Source: Acanthaster planci
Lineage: Eukaryota; Echinodermata; Asteroidea; Valvatida; Acanthasteridae
Reading direction: 5' to 3'
Assembly: GCF_001949145.1 (NCBI RefSeq)
Contig: NW_019091383.1
Span: 768,261 to 832,260, forward strand
DNA: 64,000 nt
Below, in pieces: positions 46,154-56,500 of this stretch; the stretch's first letter is position 1, and every line of letters starts with the position of its first letter. The position numbers were made by a program, and so were the translations under genes. A model generated the notes under the pieces. That model did no database searches, was not told the origin of the DNA, and saw only the letters and a program-made list of their open reading frames with translations.

Positions 46154-47263
46154 GGCTCCCCTGACTGATGCGGCTTACACTATGTTTTCTATGTCAAATT
46201 GCTTGACATGCTGAAAACTCTAACTCCAACTTTCATCAGATGATTGTTCAAGTTTCTTCTTGTTTCTCTGCCTACATGGCTAGAAAATGGCTGACTGCAC
46301 TGACGTCAAAGTCAACTTTCATTCCTCCTCAAGGAACCTGTTCAGTGTTATCAAATAAAAATAGCAATACAAAACTGCTGCAAACTGCTTGCTGACTACA
46401 ATGACGTAAAATACAAATCTCAAAATATGGAGGGTCTGACGTTTCGATCCCAGCAGAATCTTTCTTAAAGGCAAAAAGGTCAATACAAACTGGTTAGCCA
46501 TGTGCTAACTTTCAATGCATTACTACTGTATAATAAATCATTAATAAAATTTTAAAAATTTAATAAAAAATGGATTGTTTCCGATGTTGAATACACGTAA
46601 TCCCACTGGCGACCAACACATACCCTATCAGTATCAGTGAAACTTTAAAAAATCCCAGCACTGCTGTGTTACGGCCCTGATACCCAGCTGTCTGGATAAA
46701 CTATAGTTTCTGACAATAACAAATTTTGCGCTGTGCCATTTTATTTTTTTACGATACGCAGTGGATGGTAGACCACGAACTGATCTCTAAAAAGCCACTA
46801 ATCAGGAAAAGAAAATGAAATGCTCTGCAAGAACAGGACATATCCTATTCTTTTTTTACTAACTAAATACATTTTCTGTCGATTTCACTGCAAAATGACG
46901 CATGCCGCATAACTAAATGTTGTTTGATGTATATTGGCCAACTTTTCTTTTTTTTAGCATTTTGAATGACAATCTGTGGAGTGTGGTGGCAGCATCAAGA
47001 ATGTCAGATGTAAGAAAAAAGCAGTCACAAACACGTTTGTGATACACTGCACATATGCATCAGTATCATCATGCCCAGCGCTGTGTAATGGTTAAATACC
47101 TACGGCCTACATGCTTCATTACCCAACCGGGCCCGAGTCAGTCTACATGTACATCATTCATAGCCTATCGTGTTGTCATTTATTTTCACTGGACATGTGT
47201 TTTCGTTAACCAAATTTTATTCCTGTTTACCGTGAGACTGTGAGAGATCACTGGTGATTCCAT

Positions 47264-47388
47264 GTCTGCATGAGTGATTTTGTATAATGGTTGAAAGGCA
47301 TTGTGGGAAGGCAAAAGGTTAAGTGTTTGCTCCTTTTTCCTTCCCACAATGCCCTTTTACCATTGTGCAAAATCATCCATGCAGTAGG
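47264..47388. repeat. Hairpin around GGCATTGTGGGAAGG
   Basis: TGATTTTGTATAATGGTTGA then AAGGCATTGTGGGAAGG is answered by CCTTCCCACAATGCCCTTTT then ACCATTGTGCAAAATCA. Arms are about 50 bp with a ~25-bp loop. Probably a small MITE. Confidence 0.8.
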
Positions 47389-47413
47389 CCCGAATGAGTA
47401 GGCCTATAGTAAT

Positions 47414-48249
47414 GCGAGTACTAGTAATAGTACTAGCCCCACTAGTGTGGCACGGACTCTCACTCCCGATCCATCCTCAGCCACACATCCGTATGCGCAA
47501 TTTCATGTCGGCGTACTGAACATTTTCGGTGCACCCACTTATCATCGTGGGCGCAATTTCTTTTTGCACACGAACATGATCCTTGACCTTTCCGTTTTCT
47601 AAAAACCATTTATTGAATGATTTCACTCCCATTATTGAGGTATTTTCCAATCTTTTTGCCTTCATCCATTCAATCTAACGGGCTCACTCTCAGTCGCCAT
47701 CTTTAAAATAAGATTGTTGAACAATACGTCACTTGACCCCTCATCGTCTCGACGGCTCTTCCATGTCAAGACATATGTAATAAACGAACTGAGCGATAAG
47801 ATACTTCACGTACCAATGGGCTCTTTTAAAACTTTGGCAGCAGTTTAGATCTTATCATTTACCAATGGGCTCTTTTAAAACTTTGGCAGCAGTTTAGATG
47901 TCTTGACATGGAAGAGCCGTTGAGACGATGAGGGGTCAAGTGACGTAATGTTCAACGACCTTATTTTAAAGATGGCGACTATGAGGGCGAGCCCATTAGA
48001 TTGAATGGATAAAGGCAAAATGCATGGAAAATACCTCAATAATGGGAGTGAAATCATTCAATAAATGGTTTTTAGAAAACGGAAAGGTCAAGGATCATGT
48101 TCGTGTGCAAAAGATATTGCGCCAACGATGATAAGTGGGTGCACCGAAAATGTTAAGTACGCCGACACGAAATTGCACATACGGATGTGTGGCTAAGGAT
48201 GGATCGGGAGTGAGAGTCCGTGCCACAGTAGTAGTGGGGCTATACTCGC
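47414..48249. repeat. 836-bp palindrome with ~350-bp arms
   Basis: Arms 47414-47778 and 47895-48249 are inverted copies (GTGGCACGGACTCTCACTCC, TTTCTAAAAACCATTTATTG and TCCATGTCAAGACAT with their complements). The loop contains a 49-bp direct repeat (ACCAATGGGCTCTTTTAAAA...) at 47812-47850 and 47861-47899, the second entering the right arm. Each arm carries AAGATGGCGACT pointing away from the centre, a YY1-like initiator context. The left arm keeps a 62-codon minus-strand frame (47665-47477), while the right arm version is interrupted. Confidence 0.9.
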
Positions 48250-48639
48250 CTATTTTGCGATAAGGCTTATCCCACAAACCTTATCTGTCTATGGTGTATC
48301 CTAATCCGAAGAAAAAAGCCTTACGCTAGCGTTACCTCCTTCGACGTGTCCTTTTAAAAAATCTTCACAACCACGGATTCATATATAAACTAAGTGCATG
48401 AAGTAAGCAAAGTTCTCATCCAAACTGTATGCTGCGTTGACATTGATCGACGACAGATTCCCGATCCGCTTTGAGCTATAAAATGGCTGCTATATATTTT
48501 ACCTACTTCTTAACCACAATCTATCTGATTGGGCAAAAGTACGAAGCCGTTTAAAAGTGCTTCAAAATAAAGGACCAATCATGTTGAACGTTTCAATAGA
48601 AGAGTGCAATTTACAGACGCTAGGCAACCAGCCTCATTC

Positions 48640-48815
48640 CCAGCGTCTATGCACATCTACGTCGTGTGTTAATGTTGCTGACAGGCTGCGTACGACGCAG
48701 CCTAGCCACGGGCCTGTAGCAGTGCGTCTGCGCTTCCCGCGGGCCCGGCCCCCGGCCGCGCCGGCCCGCGGCATCTCAGTCATAGCTCGCCGCATGCGCA
48801 TCTCACATCACAGGT
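48640..48815. promoter_or_regulatory. GC/CpG-rich patch with NRF1-like site
   Basis: A short stretch much richer in G+C than its surroundings (CCGCGGGCCCGGCCCCCGGC and similar near 48735-48775), with GCTGCGTACGACGCAGC as a palindrome and CGCATGCGCA near 48791 resembling an NRF1 site. It may be an orphan CpG-island promoter. No gene could be linked to it. Confidence 0.4.
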
Positions 48816-48827
48816 AAACTGTACATG

Positions 48828-49063
48828 GCCGTTTTCCAATACTCAACTTCGGCTCCGTCTCAGGCTTTTTTTTTTAACTCGCTGACTTTGAAGCAGTAAG
48901 CGCAGTAATCAGTCTAATGGTGCCACAAAACATCAAATAAGATGCAAAAAAGCCAGAAATTACAGTAATCCAATGTAATTTAGACGCTTCAGGCCCACAA
49001 TAAGGGATTGGTTTTAGGAACGCAGCTTGATACGCAGCCCAAGTTGAGTATTGGAAAAAGGCC
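48828..49063. mobile_element. MITE with TTCCAATACTCAACTT ends, copy A
   Basis: Ends TTTTCCAATACTCAACTT and AAGTTGAGTATTGGAAAA are exact inverse complements. Length about 236 bp, non-coding. The same family occurs in the opposite orientation at 50538-50780. Confidence 0.88.
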
Positions 49064-49782
49064 CAGGTGCACACCCACTGTAAACGTGAGTATAGGTTCT
49101 GTCTCGTGGCCCACAAGAGATGAGACTTACCAGACGCATCCTCACCAGAAATGTACTTTGAATCTATGACCCCGGGCCCCACCTATCACCTTTTAAACAT
49201 TTGGACATTTCCAGGGCATTGTCCTTGTCATAAAATGTGACTTCTTCAGTTTATTTTACAGAGAAAGTACATAAGGCACAAGGCTTCATTCTTTCTTTGC
49301 TAAATCATGCTATGTTTGGGGAGTGGATCTAGTGAAGTGGACACTTGTACTGGCGGCGGAAGCGGCAGAGGGAGGCATTGCCCCCGGCAGGTCCTATTGG
49401 GAGAATTAATGGATTGACCTATTAATGGCTGATGCCTGATGGTCTCACTATTAACATGCCCCCCCCCCACCCACTCTGAAAATCGTTCTGCCGCCAATTA
49501 ATGTAATCGGATGGAGGCAGTGGAAGAGGGGACAATAGAAAAACACAAATGTCACGTTCCGTTTGTATGAGCTCGTGTACAATGTTTATTGCAGCGGGCT
49601 TGGGCAGGGTTTCCCAGAGAGAGGGGGCAATTATACCAAACTGATTCATATTAGGACTTCCAGCGAAAACAATGTACCTGTAAATTGTTAAAGTGGATCT
49701 TAAGTTTACTAAAAAAACCCTGAGATTCATGATGGATCATGGTGATTTGGTTTCATCAAGAAATGAAGAATGGATATGAATT

Positions 49783-50473
49783 TAAATATAAAGCATTCAT
49801 GGCAGAGTCATGAAATACTGTGCTGTTGTAATTACCGCAATCAATCAATCTGTTCTAACAAAACTAGCATTTACATCTTGAAAACTCGGAGATGTGTGTT
49901 CAAATTATTTGAGCTTTCACGACACGGTACTTTTAAGCAAGGCCACCTCAAAAAAAAATACTTGTGCTTTTGGTTTCTTGACCGACCCTAAGTTTTCAAG
50001 TCTGTGTGACCCCAAAATTTTATATCGGCAAGTTAGAAAAACACTAAACAAAATTAAAAATAAACATAATAAATCCTGTTATCTTTTCTGTCTTAAAAAA
50101 CACTTCTGAACCCCTTTCTGGTTAAACTCCTTTTTAATACTTTTTTTACTTAAAATTGGCAACTTTTGAAAAGAAACTTCCCTTATTTTCACAAGTTCCC
50201 TTCCCGTTTCGCTGTCGCAGAGGTGAAAACACGTGCAAATGCCTAAATGTAAAGCATTCAGGGCAGAGTCATGAAATACTGTGCTGTTGAAATTAAGGAA
50301 ATCAATCAATCTGTTCTAACCAGACTAGCATTTACATCTTGAAATTAAAACTCGAAGATATATGTTCAAATTATTTGAGCTTTCTCGACAAGGAACTTTT
50401 AAGCAAGGTCACCACAAAAAAACACTCGCGCTTCCGGTTTCTTGACCGACCCTTAAGTTTTCAAGTCTGTGTT
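49783..50473. repeat. Direct repeat pair, about 225 bp each
   Basis: 49783-50009 and 50243-50473 share GGCAGAGTCATGAAATACTG, AATCAATCAATCTGTTCTAA, GTTCAAATTATTTGAGCTTT and GGTTTCTTGACCGACCC. Divergence is moderate, and the 230 bp between the copies is unrelated. Confidence 0.88.
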
Positions 50474-50537
50474 GCACTGTTCCCGCCGCGCCGCGCCTCG
50501 CCCATGCAAAAGAACGTGTGATGGCAATCTGACAACC

Positions 50538-50780
50538 AGGCCCTTTTCCAATACTCGACTTGGGCTCCGTCTCAGGCTTCGTTCCCAAAACCAATCCCCG
50601 ATTGTGGGCCTGAAGCGTTCAAATTATATTGGATTACTGTAATTTCTGGCTCTCTTTCATTTTATTTGATGTTTTATGGCACTATTAAACATAATACTGC
50701 GCTTACAGCTTCAACGTCAGCTAGTTAAAAAATAGTTGAAGCCTGAGACAGCGCCGAAGTTGAGGTTTGGAAAACAGCCC
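50538..50780. mobile_element. MITE, copy B, opposite orientation to copy A
   Basis: Carries TTTTCCAATACTCGACTT at the left and CCGAAGTTGAGGTTTGGAAA at the right. Its interior (CCAATCCCCGATTGTGGGCC, GGATTACTGTAATTTCTGGC) is the complement of copy A read backwards. Confidence 0.85.
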
Positions 50781-51799
50781 CAGTCTCGAGTCTCCCAGTC
50801 GAAATACCACCTCGGCCGTACACGTACACGCACGCAACCCTACAGCTTCAAGGGGAAAAAACATGATGTTGCAAGAAGATTTCTGCGTGTTTCCACAAAA
50901 TTTCCTGCCGCGGCACGGGGTTTATCGCATGCCCGTCTGGATATATACCACGCGATATATACAGACTGCGTGCGTTGGTCAATTTGCCGTCGTGATCACC
51001 TGACTAGTGTTGTGCATAGTGGTGTGGATTGTCCATAATTCTTAGGAATTGTCGACTGTAGAAATTTCTACATAGTTTTTATCACTTTTTGTGGCAATTT
51101 ATTTTAAATCCTTCCTCCCCATTCATCCTCTTCAATCAGCACAAAAATCGACGCCCTCCCCTAAAAGTTTGACCTATACCGGCCCTATTTTTTTAGAGGC
51201 ATGTAATTGGAAGCATTTTATTCTTGGCCCAACCATGGCTAAACATGTTTTAATACTACGACAGAGAGAGTCCGAGTCGTTTTAAGCACGTGAGTCATTT
51301 TTGTGGCGACTCAGTGAAAACACCTGAACGAAGCGCAATATAATGTGCACGCGCGCGACGACGTTGCAAATTAAAGTTGTGTTGAATGGACAGCGCCCTC
51401 ATTTGCTCCGTCTGATTTAGTCGGGTTGCCATAATATTTATATGAATATATGAAAACGGCAATAGAAATTTTGTAACCAGACTATTTTTTCCAAAACTCG
51501 GTGCGTTCCTTAAATTTTAGACTTGTATAAAAACTCAATCCCCGAATAATAGGCCTACATTTTTTTAAAACACAGAAATACTTTACGATTTGGCTCAATA
51601 ACACATAATTTAATGTTTCATTGGCTTTAGGGCTAACAACTTCAAAGTTTGGGTTTCAAAATATAATCAAACGACACCGTAACCGTGACGGAACGAAGCC
51701 GTCTCTGGAAAAACCCCGGGATATAGATCGCTTGAAAAACTGTCTGATCCATGCTCCACAGGGAGGCCATAAATTATCATAAATACTCAAGTTTCAGAC

Positions 51800-52350
51800 G
51801 TCATTCCTCAACGAATTTTTGAGAAGTTTTGACAAAGAATTTTTTACCATATACGATGTATTCAACCATAAATATTTTAAGCACTGCTGCCGTTTTACCT
51901 GGTGGGTTCCTGAACTTCTTCAGTTTTCCTCGCGTACACAAGTTTTTTATGGCTCATTATTTTGTTAGATTCCCAAGATTGTGGGACACTTTGCACATAG
52001 ATGTCACAACAGAAATTGTTTTCAGTCTTAATTCTTTTATTTCAAAGTTAAGAGACCATTGGCTATCCCCTGAGGCTAACATTGTTTGATGCCATAATGC
52101 TGATCCTGTATTTTTACTGTACATTCCATTGTTTATTAAGGCTAGTTTTATTTTTGTGCATTTGTGTATTTTAAGTCATTTTTTATCTAGTGTTTTTCTT
52201 GTATTTGTTGACCTCTCGACAGTGATTGAGTTCACTTTTAAGCTATCCGTCAAGGGTGTCAACAAATATTGTTCTTCTATGTTGATGTATCGGTTTTCGT
52301 ATTTTGTGTTGGTTTTTGTACCCTGAGAAATAATAATAAATGAAAACTCC
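51800..52350 (+). mobile_element. LINE 3' remnant (end of reverse transcriptase frame)
   Basis: The frame 51829-52089 encodes FFSFPRVHKFFMAHYFVRFP then RLWDTLHIDV and LNSFISKLRDHW. This has the pattern of the extreme C-terminus of non-LTR retrotransposon polymerases (F..R....WN.LP..V....S...FK..LD..). A 3' stretch ending in AATAATAATAAATG follows. The rest of the element is absent, as expected from 5' truncation. The clade is not assignable from this much. Confidence 0.6.
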
Positions 52351-52407
52351 CATTTCAATTATCCTGATCCCTCCCAGTACGAGGCAACACCATTAGGAGG
52401 GAGATTT

Positions 52408-53159
52408 TACATGTATATGGGTCATTCCTTGAGGTAGGGGCACCATTTGTGACGGTGTCCATTGTTTCGTGGGTTCCGTAAAAACAGAACAGCTACTTCC
52501 CTGCATGTGGATTCTGAATTATACATGTACGCACATGTACATCTTGCAAGGCTGAATAGAGAGGTGCGTGTTACTTTTACAGAGTAAATGATCTACTCTA
52601 CAGGTCATGTGGTAAAACAAGGACACCGTCACTTGCGCCCCAACCTCATCAGGGTGCACTGCCCAATTCAAGGGAAATTCTTCGGCAGGTGGAGGCGCTG
52701 AAAAAGTACCCCTACAGTTTATTTGGAAAAGAGGAGATTGTGTGGCCCAAGAATTTGTGGGATTGTGAAAGAATGGCCCAGAATGAACTCCCTAGATTCA
52801 AGGGCTCCCATCCCAGGGCGAAGCATAGAAATGCCACTGAAAAATTGTCCCAAGAGCCTGAAAAGGTGGAGGGATGTCACTTGAAAAATGGCTGCCGACA
52901 GACTTGGGAACGTTCACTTTTTGGAGGGTGAGTTTGTTTTGGGTGGATAATTAAAAATTTCAATGGTTAACCTACTAAAAATTGAAAATCAATTGAGAGC
53001 TGAATGACCCCAGAATACTTTTTTTTTTTTTTTTTTGTGAGGGCTGAGGGACTTCGGTTGCCCGCACCGGGGCTGCAAACGTGGTCGATTTTACATTGTC
53101 TTCAATGGGGCTTCAATTAGTTCAGTGCACCCATCATGGAATGACCCATATACATGTAT
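52408..53159 (+). mobile_element. DNA transposon with TGGGTCATTCC inverted ends and internal frame
   Basis: Left end TACATGTATATGGGTCATTCC-type sequence (52409-52428) is exactly complemented by GGAATGACCCATATACATGT at 53138-53157. A nested inverted pair (GTGACGGTGTCC near 52450, GGACACCGTCAC near 52621) marks either an internal repeat or a second insertion. An open frame runs from about 52583 to a GTGAGT at 52929 with residues such as VWPKNLWDCERMAQNEL and is not recognised. It may be a decayed transposase or chance. Confidence 0.6.
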
Positions 53160-53566
53160 AAAAGCCAGGAAAGGTGGAGAGGTACAGGTACTATAAAGCC
53201 AACAATCAGTTCTGATGAGTTTTTACCAATTTGAGTAGAGGGGGCCGTGGATGAAACAGGACTGTTTGAGCTTCCCTCTACTGCATGGATTCTAGCCACT
53301 GATGTGCGCTTTGCTGCAGTCGTCGCGCTGGCTCCCGATCTCACTGATAGATCAATCGATCGTGTGGCGTGGCTCACCTACCTCTACGCGCCCATGTCAC
53401 TGCATGACCACCAGGCCTGGATCCACATCCTACATGTACATGTATATGTACGCGTGTGTGGTACACTGGTACACTGTAGTCGCTTCGGCTGGAAAAACTG
53501 GAGTGGACGCTGGCATGACTGGACAAAATTGTACTAGAGTTTTTAACTTTTAACCCTTTGTTCGTC

Positions 53567-56500
53567 ATGGATGATCCAGATATTTCAGTGTCCTTGGTCA
53601 AGATCGATTCTACAACACAGGGAGTCAAAAGTGCTGAGTCAGAAATTGCCAACAATGACCTTGTTGATGGGAATTTGTTGGGAGGCTCAAAAGGTACAAA
53701 TCATGTCAAATAATGAAATAGTCCCCCCCGGTGTGATGTAAAGTTTACGCTGCACCAGTTTCGTGAATTTTGTTTACCGTATATCATTGTTTTGTTTTGA
53801 ATATAAAACATGAAGGAAAGAGTTTACTTTAAACCCCCAACTAGAATAATGAGAATTTATTGTCAGGAATAGGCCTAGGGCACAATTGCAGAATACCCTC
53901 CCCTCTGACATGTCAGAACTGTGGGATCCGTCGTCTGGGCGGGCGGACGTCGAACCCCACACTGTTCTGGGGGTTTGTAGACCGTACATGCCATAGGGCC
54001 CAGACTACTGACTAGTCCAGGCATAGTCCACCTCATATCCAGATTATTCATAGGTGGATACAGTATCATGCTTGATTGGTCACTCCCTGGGACCCACGTT
54101 AGACTTAAATATTTTTCAACCTTCCCTACCCACCAGAACTGTGGGGTCTGACTACCCCCAGAACTGTGGTGTCCAACATCCGCCCTGCTCCCACCGACGT
54201 CCGCCCCGTCGTGTGTCTATACATCATTGTTAAATGGCATGTTCTATTTAATATAGGTACATGTGAATGGATGTGCATGGTGGTGCAGTTTGTTTTTTTG
54301 TTCCTTTTGCACTCCATCATTTTAAGGGGTGTGCATCCCAAAAGTCAAACAGTTGCTTATTCAGCGTTGGAATATCGAAAGGTTACTTGTTCAACATTGA
54401 ACATGCTGAATGCCAAATGTCAAACAAGGAATGAGAAACTACATTGTAACTTCACATCGATAACGTTCATGACCTTCGCCCCCTATAGAGCATGAAGATT
54501 TCCTTATTTAAGTCTTAAATTTAACATCTGAACATAATTAAAGGTTGTGCGATGTCTTGATGTAGGCCTACATAGTTCTGAACTGGGTGATTATTTTTCA
54601 AGATTTTTCGGTTCCAAATGGTTTTGGTGTGGGTATTGATTTTTAAAGTAAAATCTTTCCAACATGAAATCACAGCTGGCATTAGGCCTAAACATGTTAA
54701 ACCCATATCATATTGCAAATAATAGATTTCCCAATTTGGAGCAGATGAGCAAGAGTGCATGACCTTGGAAATGCAACTTTGAGATCAAACATTAGGCCCA
54801 CATGGCCAGATGGTCACAATGGCATGCATGTTCATGATTTGTAGGTGTGACCATTTACTCAGGGGTTGGTATTGACAATGGGATTAGTAGTTTTAGGCAT
54901 GTTACGAAGGCCTACTCTTGAGGACAACTGCCATTTTTGTGAAAGAATTCTTTGTCAGGCATCACAAGTTCCGAGTGTAAGACATAAACACCTGCTATGC
55001 CCAAAGTTACGTGTAGTTTACTCCACCTAGATCACTTTTAAAGCATGTTTCTCCTTCTAGGATTTCAGCATGTGGCAAGACTCCTTTCCCTAAGCTATTA
55101 AACTCCTTTTAAATCAACAGACACGTATTTTTGAAAGCCTTTAAAGCTTTTTTTTAAAGTCCAGTGGGGAATTCGTCCTCATCTTCTAACCCCCGAATGT
55201 TGCAGTGTTCTTCAGTGTTTTTGTAATTTAAAAAATGTTGCATACTTCACTTTTTGTGTACCATGGTGCTGGAAGATTTTTTACAGGGAAGAAAATTCTA
55301 TAACTGGCTTGATTCACAATGGCAGGGTATTCAGGAAACGAGATGAAAATTTTTGTTAAATTACGAAGTCACCCATTTCACTCACGGCACATATGAAGTT
55401 GCAATGCCAGTAGAAAAGCAATTCTTGGCCAATTCATCATCAAACATAAACACTGAAGACAAGCTATCCTGGCATTTTGATGTTAGGGAGACTTTCAAAG
55501 CAAGCAGGTTTTGAACGACATGTATTGTTTTCGTAGAATGTCACATGCTGTGGGACTCGTTACGGAAACAGGGACAGCTGTTCAAAGTCCTGGACACCTT
55601 GACGGCGAAGACAGCTCGGCTCATTGGCCGAGTTCAAAATCAAACTGCAACAGAGGCAGGTAAGTGCAGAAAGCAACACCTTATTTGTGCTGACTCTGAA
55701 AAGTAGAGAGGAAATCCCTACAGATGTTGTGCCAGCTGGGGACTTGAATGTATTGAATTTATCATGAAAACATACAATCACCTTGAAATCTAAATAGAAA
55801 AGAAATGAGAATGCTTATTTTCTGGACAAGTGTCTCACAACCTCATTTGTTCACTTCTAATTCGTGGAGTTGGGTTTAACGTTATAAAACCCATCCACAC
55901 TGACTTCAGGAAATCAGACGGGGATGGTTTTCTAAAAGTTACCAAAATGACACTGTCCTGATATCTGTATGTCTTTAATATACCGATGTGGCATAAGTTG
56001 AAGGATATTTTGCGAGTTTATTAAAGTCCAGGGTTTCATCATTGATCCGGTTGACCGTGTTTATGTTGCAGATAGTGCCACGGTCGTTGAGCTTCTGCTG
56101 CAACTGGGCATCATGTTTGTGGACATGGAAACTAAGGAGGATGGGTCCAAGGAGAAGAGATTCACCTTTGTGACGGATGTTGGTAAGCTGTAGAAAAGGT
56201 TAAAGCAATGCATACATGTATTCAGGAAACTGAAGTCCATTTATTCTAATGCTCCGCAAGATTCTTGAAGATCCATTGGGATGCTCGAGAGGAGTTTTGC
56301 CAGGAGAGGCTGAGGCAGAGTCTACACTGGTGAAAGTTGGAAAGTGCAATGAATGTGCCGGATGGTATTTCTGCAGAGTGGAGATGAATGATTAATAACA
56401 GCAGCAACAAATCAACAAATAAACAATAACAACAGCTGAGCAAACAACAACACAACATCAATGATAGCCTTATGAGGCACCAGTATCCACTCATTGTGCT

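Larger units (their letters stand above)
46154..53566. other. Repeat-rich intergenic block without a confirmed gene
   Basis: Holds the hairpin at 47264, the long palindrome 47414-48249, a GC-rich patch (48640-48815), paired MITEs (48828 and 50538), direct repeats (49783 and 50243), a LINE remnant (51800-52350) and a DNA transposon (52408-53159). It is the least gene-like part of the window and separates the coiled-coil gene from the zinc-finger gene. Confidence 0.7.

Noticed and set aside
47477-47665. 62-residue protein in the long palindrome
   Set aside because: The opposite arm carries the same sequence with stops and frameshifts, so there is no sign of selection on the frame.
48557-48817. 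86-codon plus-strand frame over the GC-rich patch
   Set aside because: Arg/Pro/Ala-rich translation is expected from GC-rich sequence. No start context, splice site or similarity supports it.
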